A stretch of 64,000 nt of DNA from JBCBUE01 sp039818285 (GCA_039818285.1 JBCBUE010000009.1:1-64000), one strand, 5' to 3'. Shown: positions 24,275 through 33,473, counted from the first letter of the stretch. A program made the numbers and translations. The notes: generated from the letters alone by a model not told the origin.

Positions 24275-25837
24275 ATGCCCCCCGCCGCTCCCACCGAATC
24301 CGCCGCCGACCACGACGTGCAGACCGTCGCGTTTGTCTCGTTGGGCTGCCCGAAAAACCTCGTCGACAGCGAAAAAATGCTCGGCCTGCTCGCTGAGGAC
24401 GGGATCACGCCCGTGGACGCGGACGCGATCGAGGCCGGCGAGGCCGACGCGGTGGTGATCAACACCTGCGGATTCCTAGAAGCCAGCAAGGCCGAGTCGG
24501 TCGAGGAGGTCCGCCGGGCCGTCGAAGCCAAGCAGGCCGGGCTGACCAAGCGCGTCGTCGTCGCGGGCTGCCTCGTGCAGCGGCACCGCGCTCGGCTGCT
24601 AGAGTGGGTCCCCGAGATCGACGCCATGATCGGCGTCTACGACCGCGACCGCATCGTCCCGGCCGTCCGGCCCCACCCCCATGCCCCCGGCAAAGGGGCC
24701 GGCCAAGACGCAGCGATCGAACTGCCCGTCTACTCCTCGATCGCCGCCTCCTCGACGCTGGCCAAGCGCGCTCGCGACATCGACGACGCCGAGCACGCCG
24801 GCTACTTCGAGTCCGACGCCGCGCGCCTCCGCCTCACCCCCCGCCACTACGCCTACCTCCGCATGAGCGAGGGCTGCAACCAGAACTGCGCCTTCTGCAC
24901 CATCCCCTCGATCCGCGGCAAGATGCGCTCCAAGCCGATCGACGCCATCACCGCCGAGCTGCGCGAGCTCATGGCCGACGGCGCCTACGAGATCAACCTC
25001 ATCGGCCAGGACACCACGTCGTACGGCCAGGACATCGGCTACGCCCCCGGATTGGTGGGGTTGCTGGAATCGTTGAACGACACCGCGACCGAGTTCGGCG
25101 GCGGCTGGCTGCGGCTGATGTACGCCTACCCCTCGCAGTTCACCGACGCGATGATCGACGCCCTCGCCCGGCTGCGCCACGTCGTCCCCTACATCGACAT
25201 CCCCTTGCAGCACATCAGCGACCCCGTGCTCGACGGCATGCGTCGTAAGACCTCGGCCGACCTCATCAAGCAACTCCTCGGCAAGCTCCGCGACCGCGTG
25301 CCCGGCATGGCGATCCGCACGACGTTCATCTCCGGCTTCCCCGGCGAAACCGACGCCGACCACGACGCCCTCGTCCGCTTCGTCGAGGACCAACGCTTCG
25401 AGGCCATGGGCGTCTTCCCATACTCGCCAGAGCCCGGCACCCCGGCCGGAACGATGCACGACCAGCCCGGCATGGCCGTGCCCGAGGACGTCATCGCCGA
25501 GCGGATCGACGAGCTGATGACCACGCAGCAACGGGTCGTGTTCGATCGTAACGCCGAGCTCGCCGAAAGCCAGCACGAGTTCGAGGTGCTCATCGACGGG
25601 CAGGCCGAGATCGCCCTGGCCGACGAGGAGGACGGCGAGCCCGTCGAGGAGCTCGTCTATTCGGGCCGGACCTACCGCCAGGCCCCGGACATCGACGCGA
25701 CGACCTACGTCCGGGCCGCCAACCCGCTCTCGCCGGGCGAGCTGGTCCGCTGCCGGGTGACGGCCTGGGCCGACTACGACCTGGTCGCTCAGCCGGTCGA
25801 CGACCTGGACCGCCGGGTGTCGCTGCCGATGGCCTGA
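24275..25837 (+). CDS. rimO: Ribosomal protein S12 methylthiotransferase RimO
   Basis: Radical-SAM enzyme that adds a methylthio group to an aspartate of ribosomal protein S12. It has the N-terminal methylthiotransferase domain with three cysteines (C25 in SLGCPKN, C65, C99), the radical-SAM motif CNQNCAFC (201-208) and SIRGKMRSKP, and a C-terminal TRAM domain with the GELVRCRVTAWADYDL ending. It is about 80 residues longer than usual RimO (~440), mainly from an insertion at roughly 130-185. RimO is favoured over MiaB by CPKNLVDSEKMLGLL. ATG 24275 is preferred over the in-frame TTG 24251. Confidence 0.94.
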   Translation: MPPAAPTESAADHDVQTVAFVSLGCPKNLVDSEKMLGLLAEDGITPVDADAIEAGEADAVVINTCGFLEASKAESVEEVRRAVEAKQAGLTKRVVVAGCLVQRHRARLLEWVPEIDAMIGVYDRDRIVPAVRPHPHAPGKGAGQDAAIELPVYSSIAASSTLAKRARDIDDAEHAGYFESDAARLRLTPRHYAYLRMSEGCNQNCAFCTIPSIRGKMRSKPIDAITAELRELMADGAYEINLIGQDTTSYGQDIGYAPGLVGLLESLNDTATEFGGGWLRLMYAYPSQFTDAMIDALARLRHVVPYIDIPLQHISDPVLDGMRRKTSADLIKQLLGKLRDRVPGMAIRTTFISGFPGETDADHDALVRFVEDQRFEAMGVFPYSPEPGTPAGTMHDQPGMAVPEDVIAERIDELMTTQQRVVFDRNAELAESQHEFEVLIDGQAEIALADEEDGEPVEELVYSGRTYRQAPDIDATTYVRAANPLSPGELVRCRVTAWADYDLVAQPVDDLDRRVSLPMA

Positions 25838-25922
25838 CGGCGTGGATTGGGGGTCTGGGGGGTCGAAGTGGGGTCGAAAGACGTCCGATAACGCGATTTG
25901 ACGGGTTGAGGGACGATTGCGT

Positions 25923-25950
25923 TTGGCACGGACCAGCGCGGTGCTAGGTT
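25923..25950 (+). promoter_or_regulatory. Putative promoter with extended -10
   Basis: TTGGCA (25923-25928) and TAGGTT (25945-25950), spacing 16, with TGC directly before the -10 giving an extended TGn element. The predicted start near 25957 is very close to the start codon. A sigma-54 reading of TTGGCACG was considered, but the GC element is offset. Confidence 0.33.
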
Positions 25951-25970
25951 TGTGCGGAGGCATGAGTCGC

Positions 25971-26627
25971 ATGAACCACGATCTCGGGATGCGGGTCGGT
26001 CCGCAGGGACTGACCTGGCGTCAACGGGCCCGCCTGGCCCAGCTACGAGCCCAGTCCTCGGACGGCCAGCCGGTCCGATCGGCCGACGAACCGACGGCTT
26101 CGGGCGCGATCGCCGCCGGGCACCTGCGCCTGGTCGGCGACACGTCGCCCGCGAATCGGCGGACGCTGCCGGACCGCGCCGCCGGCCGGGCCGCCGTCCG
26201 CAACGCCGCCGCCACCCGCCGGGCGCTGGCCCGACTTGCCCAGGGCGAAGCCCTGACCCGCGACGACACGCTGCGCCCCGACGACCCACGCTGGGTCGTC
26301 GCCCTGCGGGCCGCCCACGCCCTCGACCACAACGCCATCGTCCCCGAGCAGCGCGGCAAGCTCGTCCGCCTCGGCCGGACGCTGGGGCTCAGCCCCTTCG
26401 ACGTCAACCTCATCATCGCCATCGTGCAGGACCAGGCCCGCCGCGGCACGCTGCCCGCGTATTGCGCCTCGGCCGGCGCCGAGCAGCTCGCGATGATCCC
26501 CCTACCCCGCCGCGTCACGTGGCGCGACTGGCTGCGGCCGCCACGCCTGGCGAACACGCTGATCGCCGTCGGGTCACTGCTCGGGCTTCAGGCCCTGCTC
26601 TTGTGGTGGCTCTTGGGCCTGCGTTGA
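25971..26627 (+). CDS. Hypothetical protein with a C-terminal membrane anchor
   Basis: A 218-residue, Arg/Ala-rich product. The middle (LARLAQGEALTRDDTLRPDD) and the segment LVRLGRTLGLSPFDVNLIIA are helical, and the last ~20 residues (TLIAVGSLLGLQALLLWWLL) form a C-terminal transmembrane tail anchor. The function is unknown. The start at ATG 25971 is chosen because GGAGG (25956-25960) lies ten bases upstream; the in-frame ATG 25962 is only one base from that site. Its end overlaps the end of the convergent sugar transferase gene by 54 bases, an unusually long overlap. Confidence 0.68.
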   Translation: MNHDLGMRVGPQGLTWRQRARLAQLRAQSSDGQPVRSADEPTASGAIAAGHLRLVGDTSPANRRTLPDRAAGRAAVRNAAATRRALARLAQGEALTRDDTLRPDDPRWVVALRAAHALDHNAIVPEQRGKLVRLGRTLGLSPFDVNLIIAIVQDQARRGTLPAYCASAGAEQLAMIPLPRRVTWRDWLRPPRLANTLIAVGSLLGLQALLLWWLLGLR

Positions 26628-28118
26628 CGGCGGCTCGGGCGGCCTGCGCAGCTTGAGCATCTGCAGGATCGTCAGCCCGATGATCTTGAGGTCCGTCACC
26701 AGCGAGAGGTTCTCGACGTACTCCAGGTCGTAGCGGACCCACTCCTGGAAGTCGATGTCCTTCTCGCGGGTGCGCATGACCTGCCACAGCCCGGTGATGC
26801 CGGGGCGGACCGAGAGCCGGGCGTCACGCCAGGCCGGGGCGTACTGGTTCTCGGCGTAGGGGCTTGGGCGGGGGCCGACGATCGACATGTGGCCAACGAG
26901 CACGTTGAAGAACTGCGGGAGCTCGTCGATCTGGGTCTTGCGGATGAACCGACCGATGCGGGTGTGGCGTGGGTCTCTCTCGATGAAGAACTGCGGGCCG
27001 TCGACCTGGTTCTCCTCCATCAGCTTGCGCTTGATCTCCTCGGCGTCCTTGCGCATGGAGCGGAATTTGAGGCAGGGGAACTCCTTGCCGCCGCGCGTCT
27101 CGCGAGGGTGGGCGAAAAAGAACGGCCGGCCGTCCTCCAGCCAGATCGCCAGCATCACCAGCGGATAGATCGGGGCCGTCAGCAGGATCGCCACGCTCGC
27201 GAACGCCAGGTCGAACGCCCGCTTGCCCAGACGGCTGACGCCGGATTGCTGCCGCGGCCGGAAGTTGCGCACCCCCAGCGTCGCCGGGCTCATCGCCCCC
27301 CAGTCCAACGCTTCCACCGCAGGCCGCGACGCCTCGGCGTCCCACAGCACCGACGGCCCCACCACGCTTGGCTCCCCCGCGAGCCGTCGACCCGCCCCGA
27401 CCCACACCGGCCCCACCAACCGCATGCCCCGATCCGCCACCGACGCGTCCGGCGCCACCCACACCTCCTGGCTGCCCTCCAGCGGGTGCACCGACGGGAT
27501 CGACACGTCCGGCCGCGACCAACGCCGCACCAGCTCACGCACCAGCCGCGCCCGCTCGTCCGCCCGGTCCCGCGCAAACACCGACCCCGTCAGCGACATC
27601 GTCGCCCGCTCGTTCAGCGGCGCCTGACGACGCAGCCAACGCCACGCCGCGCCGCTCGACGGCTCGTCCATGACGCGCCACGCCCGCGCCAGCTCCGCGT
27701 CGGTCGTCAGCGCCGCCCGCATCACCCGCCACCCGCTGTCCCGGCCGTAGTCACGCTCGAACCGCTGGAACCGCCCCGCCTCGTCGGCGATCACCCGCTC
27801 GCGATAGGCGTGCTCCTCCCGGTCGTGCACCCGCACCAGCAGCAGCTTGGGCTTGAGCCACTGCATCGTGTCCAGCACCGTCTCCAGCCCGAACACCGGC
27901 AACCCCCACCGATCGATCAACAGGTACAGGTCCGCCGACGCCTCGATCAGCACCGGCTCGCCGCGACGCACCACCTGCACCCCGCGCGCCGCCCAGAACC
28001 GCTCGAGCAGCCCCTCGGCGTCCAGGCCCCAAATCGTCGGCTCGTCCTGACGCGAGCCGTTCGCGCGTTCGGCGTCGCTCACGGCGCCCATCATCGAGGC
28101 GGGTGCTTCGGCGATCAC
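26574..28118 (-). CDS. Polyprenyl-phosphate sugar phosphotransferase with a long N-terminal extension
   Basis: The C-terminal ~220 residues are a bacterial sugar transferase (PGT, Bac_transf): the membrane hairpin AFDLAFASVAILLTAPIYPL, then GKEFPCLKFRSMRKDAEE, DELPQFFNVLVGHMSIVGPRP and PGITGLWQVMRTREK. Such enzymes load the first sugar phosphate onto undecaprenyl phosphate to begin a surface polysaccharide. The first ~290 residues are unlike the usual membrane or CoA-binding-like N-domain: a helical region (30-200), then repeated turns (EVWVAPDASVADRGMRLVGP, VWVGAGRRL) resembling a left-handed beta helix. The start is GTG 28118 after GGAGGAGG and in a GTGA overlap with the upstream gene, so the two are coupled. 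Confidence 0.88.
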   Translation of the reverse strand: MIAEAPASMMGAVSDAERANGSRQDEPTIWGLDAEGLLERFWAARGVQVVRRGEPVLIEASADLYLLIDRWGLPVFGLETVLDTMQWLKPKLLLVRVHDREEHAYRERVIADEAGRFQRFERDYGRDSGWRVMRAALTTDAELARAWRVMDEPSSGAAWRWLRRQAPLNERATMSLTGSVFARDRADERARLVRELVRRWSRPDVSIPSVHPLEGSQEVWVAPDASVADRGMRLVGPVWVGAGRRLAGEPSVVGPSVLWDAEASRPAVEALDWGAMSPATLGVRNFRPRQQSGVSRLGKRAFDLAFASVAILLTAPIYPLVMLAIWLEDGRPFFFAHPRETRGGKEFPCLKFRSMRKDAEEIKRKLMEENQVDGPQFFIERDPRHTRIGRFIRKTQIDELPQFFNVLVGHMSIVGPRPSPYAENQYAPAWRDARLSVRPGITGLWQVMRTREKDIDFQEWVRYDLEYVENLSLVTDLKIIGLTILQMLKLRRPPEPPSTQAQEPPQEQGLKPEQ

Positions 28119-29167
28119 GCGGCCTCCTCCGCCCGAGTCACGCCCACGCCCGGCTCGCCCTCCACCCGCCGCTCCTCCCGACGACGCCCCGCCTCGCCGA
28201 CCACCCGATCCACCACCGCCGTCTTCGCCGGCACCGCCGACCCGCTCGACACGATCGATCGCACCACCGCCGCCCCCTTGCCGACCCGAGCCCCGCGCAG
28301 CACCACCGAGTCGTGGATCACGGCCGTGTCGTCCACCTCCGCCCCGGTCTCCACCAGCCCGAACGTCGGACGCCAGTCCTCCCGCCATGGGCCCCACCCG
28401 CCGCGTTCGCCGAGCTTGCGGCTGGTGAACGACCGCAGCTCCTCGACGTACGACGCCAGCGTCCGGATCGACCGCCCCGTCACCCCCGCCATCCGCACCA
28501 CCCGCACGTCGTACACCTCCGCGACCTGCGGCAGCGCCTGCTCCTTGAGGTCCACAAAGCCCACCGGCTTGATCCCCCGAAACGCCCCGCACCGCAGCCG
28601 CAGCATGCCGCCAGGCTCGCCGGTCTCCGACGCCAGGATCGCCACGTCCGCCGACACCGACTCCAGCCGGTCCACCATCGCCACCAGGCGCTCGACCGGC
28701 AGCACCGTCCCGCTAACCACCAGCAGCTCGTCGTCGTCCTCGTAATCGCGGGCCAGGTCGCTGATCAGCCCGCCTGTGCCGCGATAGTCGTACGGGTCCT
28801 CCTCCAGCCGCATCGTCACCGGCGGCTCGCTGCCCCGCAGCGTCGGCTTCAGCCCCCCCCGGTCCACCATCACCCGCACGCTAAGCGACGCCAGCCCCCG
28901 CGCCAACGCCAGGTCCACCAGCTCGTGCTGCCAATAATCCAGGATCGACTCGTCCGGCGTCACCGGCAGATCGACCACCGCCCGCCCCGTCGCCCGGCAC
29001 AGACGCGACCGACCGGTCGATCCCGCCAGCAGGACCGCCGCCTTGAGCCGCGACCCGCCCAACGACGCCGGCACCGGGGCCGGCGCAGACGACTCCCCGC
29101 TCGACGCCCCATCGCCCTGCCGACGCTGCATCACCGGTTCGCTCTCCACTCCACCGTCATCGGTCAC
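28115..29167 (-). CDS. Sugar nucleotidyltransferase-like protein with hexapeptide-repeat C-terminus
   Basis: The start region LKAAVLLAGSTGRSRLCRAT aligns with the NTP-binding loop of glucose-1-phosphate nucleotidyltransferases (usual form LAGGxGTRLxP), but the second Gly is Ser and the GTRL order is altered, so activity is doubtful. DELLVVSGTVLPV resembles the D-D metal-site strand. The C-terminal third (VETGAEVDDTAVIHDSVVLR, GARVGKGAAVVRSIVSSG) reads as left-handed beta-helix repeats. It is coupled by a GTGA overlap to the PGT gene and may give or regulate its sugar substrate. The start at GTG 29167 (GGAG nine bases upstream) is preferred; ATG 29131 is possible. A TAGACT box precedes it. Confidence 0.72.
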   Translation of the reverse strand: MTDDGGVESEPVMQRRQGDGASSGESSAPAPVPASLGGSRLKAAVLLAGSTGRSRLCRATGRAVVDLPVTPDESILDYWQHELVDLALARGLASLSVRVMVDRGGLKPTLRGSEPPVTMRLEEDPYDYRGTGGLISDLARDYEDDDELLVVSGTVLPVERLVAMVDRLESVSADVAILASETGEPGGMLRLRCGAFRGIKPVGFVDLKEQALPQVAEVYDVRVVRMAGVTGRSIRTLASYVEELRSFTSRKLGERGGWGPWREDWRPTFGLVETGAEVDDTAVIHDSVVLRGARVGKGAAVVRSIVSSGSAVPAKTAVVDRVVGEAGRRREERRVEGEPGVGVTRAEEAA

Positions 29168-29298
29168 CCGACGGCTCTCCGTCAAGAGTCTAACCACGCA
29201 GCCCGCCCTTCCCGGCGAGAACTCCATGAAAATCGGCGATAACCTCTGCCGGACTCACGCCCGACCCCGACCCTCGCTCAACCCCGCCAACGACCGAT

Positions 29299-29850
29299 AT
29301 GCTCACCCTGATCGTCCAAGCCGCTCAGCAGACCGCCCCGCCGGCCGCCGCCGCCTCGGGCTCGCAGACCATGCTCATCTGGGCGGTCATCCTCCTGGGC
29401 GCCGCCGCCGCCCTGTTCGTCGTCGAGGTCTTCGTCCCCTCCGGCGGACTGCTCGGCGTCATCTCCGCCCTCTGCCTCATCGGCGGCATCATCTGCATGT
29501 TCGGCGTCGACACCACGCTTGGCCTGATCACCTCCATCATCGCCATCCTCGCCGTCCCCCCTGCGATCTTCACCGCCATGAAGATCTTCCCCAACACCCC
29601 GGTCGGCCAGTGGCTCACCCTCCGCCAGACCCTCCCCGATCCCGCCGTCACCAACCCTGAGAACCACTCCGCCGACGTCCGAGTCGGCGACGAGGGCACC
29701 GCCCTGACCGACCTCCGCCCCGTCGGCGCCTGCCGAATCAACGGGCACCGCGTCGAGTGCGTCGCCGTCGGCCCCGCCATCGAGCCCGGCCAGAAGGTCA
29801 GCGTCGTCGTCGCCGAGGGATTCGAGACCCGCGTCCGCGCGATCGATTAA
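29299..29850 (+). CDS. NfeD-like membrane protein
   Basis: The 183-residue product has an N-terminal hydrophobic segment (MLIWAVILLGAAAALFVVEV), further helices (GLLGVISALCLIGGIICM and LGLITSIIAILAVPPAIFT) and a C-terminal OB-type beta domain (VGDEGTALTDLRPVGACRIN, RVECVAVGPAIEPGQKVSVV). This is the NfeD layout: the short form lacks the ClpP-like protease domain of long NfeD. NfeD proteins partner with flotillin or stomatin in membrane microdomains. No stomatin gene adjoins. ATG 29299 is taken as start. It is convergent with the next gene, with a gap of ten bases. Confidence 0.85.
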   Translation: MLTLIVQAAQQTAPPAAAASGSQTMLIWAVILLGAAAALFVVEVFVPSGGLLGVISALCLIGGIICMFGVDTTLGLITSIIAILAVPPAIFTAMKIFPNTPVGQWLTLRQTLPDPAVTNPENHSADVRVGDEGTALTDLRPVGACRINGHRVECVAVGPAIEPGQKVSVVVAEGFETRVRAID

Positions 29851-29860
29851 GCCAACCGCC

Positions 29861-30463
29861 TCACACCGCCGCCTTGCGCCACCCGCCGCGCGGGCCGCGG
29901 AAGCCGTTGGACTCGGCGTCGCCGTCACGCTTCAGCTTGCTCAGCGCCGAACGCACCTCGTCCTTGCTCAGGCCCGTGTCGGACGTGATGTCCTCGATCG
30001 TCTTGCACCGCGCGTCCGACGTCGACGCCGGCGGCAGCGACTTGCGCACGAGCTGCGACAGCCGCTCGATCTCGGCAGGACTGGTACGACGCCGCTTGCC
30101 CGTGGCGGGCTTCGCGGCCGGCGCTGCTGTGGCAGTCGCCGCCGCCGGCACGCGCGGCTTCTTCACCTCGATCGGCACGCCGAGCTGGTTGCAGATCGTC
30201 GCCACCGCGATCGCCGCGTCGCGCAGCCGGGCCTTGCGATCGTCCGCTGGGTCGTACGCCAGCGCCGCCACCGCCTTGTCCAACTCGGCCAACGCCGGCG
30301 ATCCCTCCCCGAGCGTCGATTTAAGCGACTCGATTTTCGCGATCTCCGCTTCGGCCTCCAAAGCCTTATCCGACTTCTGTAAGGCAAACTTCTCGATGCT
30401 GTCGCTCATCGCGGGGCGGAGCAAGTCGACAAGACGTTCCTTAGTCATCACGCCACTGGCCAT
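29861..30463 (-). CDS. Winged-helix-type DNA-binding protein, unknown function
   Basis: A 200-residue product. The N-terminal half is a long helical, charged region (ALEAEAEIAKIESLKSTLGE, ALAELDKAVAALAYDPADDR) ending in a GVPIEVKKPR strand. An Ala/Pro/Thr and basic linker (KRRRTSPAEIERL) follows. The C-terminal ~60 residues (TIEDITSDTGLSKDEVRSAL, SKLKRDGDAESNGFRGPRGG) look like a winged helix with a wing hairpin. Several start codons are in frame; ATG 30463 follows an AGG by nine bases. It is divergent from the TPR/ABC transporter operon, with a perfect palindrome between, so local regulation is plausible. Confidence 0.65.
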   Translation of the reverse strand: MASGVMTKERLVDLLRPAMSDSIEKFALQKSDKALEAEAEIAKIESLKSTLGEGSPALAELDKAVAALAYDPADDRKARLRDAAIAVATICNQLGVPIEVKKPRVPAAATATAAPAAKPATGKRRRTSPAEIERLSQLVRKSLPPASTSDARCKTIEDITSDTGLSKDEVRSALSKLKRDGDAESNGFRGPRGGWRKAAV

Positions 30464-30596
30464 TGAATTCATCCTGATCAAGGGGGACAAAGCAAACGTC
30501 GCGACCGCTCCAAATGCGCCTCAACACGGGTTTAGGCACGCTTAAAAAGATAAGCACATCAAGAGATTGACAAAAAGAGTCGGCGAGGTCGCAAGA

Positions 30597-30609
30597 GATA
30601 ACGGTTATC
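30597..30609. promoter_or_regulatory. Palindromic operator candidate between the regulator and the transporter operon
   Basis: GATAAC-G-GTTATC is a perfect 6-1-6 palindrome inside a relatively AT-rich divergent intergenic region. It stands 65 bases before the GTG start of the TPR gene, 32 bases upstream of a TACACT box at 30641-30646, and 134 bases upstream of the winged-helix gene start. The position suits a regulator binding site. Confidence 0.4.
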
Positions 30610-30673
30610 CGTTTCGGATGCAACACCAGCCTCGATCGGTTACACTCTGCCCTCTGCCAAGGACTCATTTCCA

Positions 30674-31639
30674 GTGACGACACGATGCCACCTGAGGGGT
30701 GCGGCGATCGCCCCCGACCGAGTTCTCCTCGCAGCCGCGCTGGGCGCGTTCGTCCTCGTGCTCTCGTGCCTCACGCCCGCCGCGTCGGCTCAGCCCGCCT
30801 CCAATACCCCACGGTTCCAGAGCGCAGCCGACCTCATCATCCGCTTCGAGTTCGACGCGGCGTACGACGAGTTCACCCAGCTCCGCGAAGACCTGACGAC
30901 CTCCGACCCTCGCTACCGCGATGCCTGCTTCGGCCTGGCCGTCGCCGCCCAGCACCGCATCCCCCCCCAGGACGAGTACATCGATCAGGCGACCGAGCTC
31001 TACAACGAGATCATCGAGCTCAACGCCACCGACGAGCTCGCCGCCCGCAGCATGATGAACCTCGGCCGAATCCTCGAGCTCCGCGACTACCTCGGCGACC
31101 CCCACCGCCCCGACGACGCGATCGCGTACTACGAACGTGTCCACCAGAACTTCCCCGACCGGGACATCGCGCACGAGGCCGCCTTCCGCCAGGCCGGCGC
31201 CCTGATCCAGCAGTTCGACGACCCCGACGACGTGCCCGAGGGAGTCGCCTTCCTCGAGTCCTGGCTCAAGACCCACCCCGACAATCCCTACGCCGGCGGG
31301 ATGCACGTCTACCTGTACGACTACTACCGCGAACGCGATCTCAAGGAAGATGCGCTGCGTCACCTCATCGAGGGCGATCGCGTCGGCATGCCGCTACCGC
31401 GCGTGGGCGAGATGTACTGGCAGGCGGCGCAGCTCGCCGAGGCCGTGCCCGGACGACTCGACGTCGCCATCCGCTTCTACACCAAGACGATCACCGACGC
31501 CGTCACCAGCGGGCGAGCGTATGAGGCTCAGCTAGCGCTCGCGCGGCTGAAGCGCGAGCACCCCGACGCCGGCATCGAGATCCCGGAGTTGGTCTTCGGT
31601 GTCGCCGAGCCCGGCGCCCGGACCGCCCCCACGCCCTGA
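30674..31639 (+). CDS. Secreted TPR-repeat protein, first gene of the sugar ABC operon
   Basis: The product has an N-terminal signal (VLLAAALGAFVLVLSCLTPA, then ASAQP) and about four to six tetratricopeptide-like helix pairs (YRDACFGLAVAAQHR, AIAYYERVHQNFPDRDIAHE, EDALRHLIEGDRVGM, DVAIRFYTKTITDAV). It may be a periplasmic scaffold that assists the transporter; function unproven. The start is GTG 30674. It ends 19 bases before the binding-protein gene, with no terminator between, so it is cotranscribed with the transport genes. TPR partners are uncommon in sugar ABC operons. Confidence 0.78.
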   Translation: MTTRCHLRGAAIAPDRVLLAAALGAFVLVLSCLTPAASAQPASNTPRFQSAADLIIRFEFDAAYDEFTQLREDLTTSDPRYRDACFGLAVAAQHRIPPQDEYIDQATELYNEIIELNATDELAARSMMNLGRILELRDYLGDPHRPDDAIAYYERVHQNFPDRDIAHEAAFRQAGALIQQFDDPDDVPEGVAFLESWLKTHPDNPYAGGMHVYLYDYYRERDLKEDALRHLIEGDRVGMPLPRVGEMYWQAAQLAEAVPGRLDVAIRFYTKTITDAVTSGRAYEAQLALARLKREHPDAGIEIPELVFGVAEPGARTAPTP

Positions 31640-31658
31640 TTCACGGAAAGGACGACGA

Positions 31659-33473
31659 ATGAAGTTGCTGTCGTTGAACACGCTGGGGATCATCCTGGTG
31701 GCCATCGGTTTCCTGGTGAGCCTCGGCCGGGTGCTGACCGTTTCGGGGGGCGCGGGCGGCGGCTCGGGCGACGTGATGCAGCTGGCCCATTGGCAGCTCG
31801 AGCCGGGCTACCGCGAAGCCATGGACGAAGTGATGGGCACCTACAACGAGCTGCCCCACGTCAAGGCCGCGGGCATCCGCATCACCCAGGCCGCGATCAC
31901 CGAGAAGTTCTACGCTCAGTGGCTCAACACCCACCTCGTCGCCGGCACTGCGCCCGACATCAACGAGCGAGGCATGGCGGCGCTGACCGCCGGCATCTAC
32001 ACCGCTAAGTACTTCGAGCCCATCGGCAACTTCGTCGTCCAGCCCAACCCCTACAACGCCCCGGAGTACCTCCCCGAGAACATCTCGCCGGAGCTGGCCG
32101 AGTTCCTTACGAATCAGCCGTGGCGGGAGACGTTCCTCGACGGGATGCGTGGCGGGTTCAACGACTCGCTGCAGGACTACTACGCCGTCCCGACCTCCTT
32201 CTGGGGCTCGGTCAAGATGTACATCAATCGCCAGATGATGGCGGCCGTCAAGGTCGTCGCCATCGAGGCGCTCCAGCAAGACCCCCAACCCGACTGGCTC
32301 AGTCAAGTCTTCGACGGCGGCTACGCCGTCCGCGGGCCCGAACTCGAGGCCTGGCTCAGCTCCGACGAGGCGCCGCAGACCTTCGGCCAGCTCGTGCTCT
32401 TGAGCGAAGCCCTCAACGAATACGCCCGCCAGATCGGCGACGACAAGCTGGTCCCCATCGCCGGCAGCAGCTACTCCCACTGGATGTTCTCCGGCCAGTA
32501 CAACACCCCCGTGACCGCCAAGGTCGGCCCGGAGGTTGACCGCAACGGCGACGGCTCCATCACCCAGTTCGAGCTCGCCGAGAGCCTCGAACAGGGCGTC
32601 TGGTCGATCCGCGACCCGCGGTTCGTCGCCTACCTGGAGATGTGCCGCAAGCTGTGCGAGTACTTCCCGCCCGGATTCCTCGCGCTGGAGCGCGACCAGG
32701 CCAACAACCGTTTCGTGCTCGGCCGCGCGATGATCATCGCCTCGGGCGCCTGGGACGCCAACAGCCTGTTCGTCGGATCGCAGTCCCACGACGACCCCGC
32801 CGATCGCTTCGACGTCCTCATCTCACCGTTCCCGCTGCCCGACCCCGAGGAAAAATGGGGCGAGTACATCGTCGGCCGCGCCAGCGAAGCCACCGCCAAC
32901 GGCGGCGCTCCCTATCAGGTCTACCAACGCTCCGAGCACAAGCCCTGGGCCATCGACTTCCTGCAGTACCTCACCAGCTTCGAGGTCAACCAGCGGTTCA
33001 ACAAACGGGCCAACTGGCTGCCGGTGATCGTCGGCGCCGAGCCCTCCGAGCAGATGAAGCCCTTCTCCGTGAACCCCATCGGGATCTCCGGGGCGATGAA
33101 GGTCGATCTCGCCAGCATCGGGTTCACGCTCGCCAGCCGCTACCGCGGCATGTTCCCCCAGTTCCTCACGCGCGACATCACGCACGAGTTCCTCGCCGAC
33201 CAGATGGACGCCGCGATCGACCGGCCTTACGTGGGCATCGACGAGGTCTGGAGCAAGTCGCACACCGCCGCCCGCGACGGCAACCGTAACCTCGAACGCA
33301 CCATCGCCGGCCAGGATGTCCGTAAGCTGCTGCTCAACGCCGATGACGCCAACGACAAACGCCTGAGCCTGGTCACCACCTCCGTCCGGCAGAACAACGC
33401 GCAAGCCCCCGTCGCGGCCTGGCACCGCGTCCACGAGGACGACGAAGACGCAGTCCCGCCATTCACCGACTAG
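31659..33473 (+). CDS. Sugar-type ABC transporter substrate-binding protein with an EF-hand loop
   Basis: The family-1 extracellular solute-binding fold is inferred from TAPDINERGMAALTAGIYTA, YYAVPTSFWGSVKMYINRQM and the C-terminal KPWAIDFLQYLTSFEVNQRF, and from its permease neighbours. The N-terminus is an uncleaved-looking hydrophobic anchor (LNTLGIILVAIGFLVSLG). The protein is 604 residues, longer than typical (~430). A perfect EF-hand/dockerin loop, DRNGDGSITQFE, spans residues 294-305 (bases 32538-32573), with acidic or polar ligands at 1, 3, 5, 7 and 12, so it probably binds calcium. AAGGA precedes ATG 31659. The substrate is not deducible; a sugar or oligosaccharide is likely. Confidence 0.85.
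   Translation: MKLLSLNTLGIILVAIGFLVSLGRVLTVSGGAGGGSGDVMQLAHWQLEPGYREAMDEVMGTYNELPHVKAAGIRITQAAITEKFYAQWLNTHLVAGTAPDINERGMAALTAGIYTAKYFEPIGNFVVQPNPYNAPEYLPENISPELAEFLTNQPWRETFLDGMRGGFNDSLQDYYAVPTSFWGSVKMYINRQMMAAVKVVAIEALQQDPQPDWLSQVFDGGYAVRGPELEAWLSSDEAPQTFGQLVLLSEALNEYARQIGDDKLVPIAGSSYSHWMFSGQYNTPVTAKVGPEVDRNGDGSITQFELAESLEQGVWSIRDPRFVAYLEMCRKLCEYFPPGFLALERDQANNRFVLGRAMIIASGAWDANSLFVGSQSHDDPADRFDVLISPFPLPDPEEKWGEYIVGRASEATANGGAPYQVYQRSEHKPWAIDFLQYLTSFEVNQRFNKRANWLPVIVGAEPSEQMKPFSVNPIGISGAMKVDLASIGFTLASRYRGMFPQFLTRDITHEFLADQMDAAIDRPYVGIDEVWSKSHTAARDGNRNLERTIAGQDVRKLLLNADDANDKRLSLVTTSVRQNNAQAPVAAWHRVHEDDEDAVPPFTD

Noticed and set aside
25922..25946. Sigma-54 promoter (TTGGCACG ... TGCT)
   Set aside because: The GC of the -12 element is at the wrong distance from GG; a sigma-70-type extended -10 fits better.
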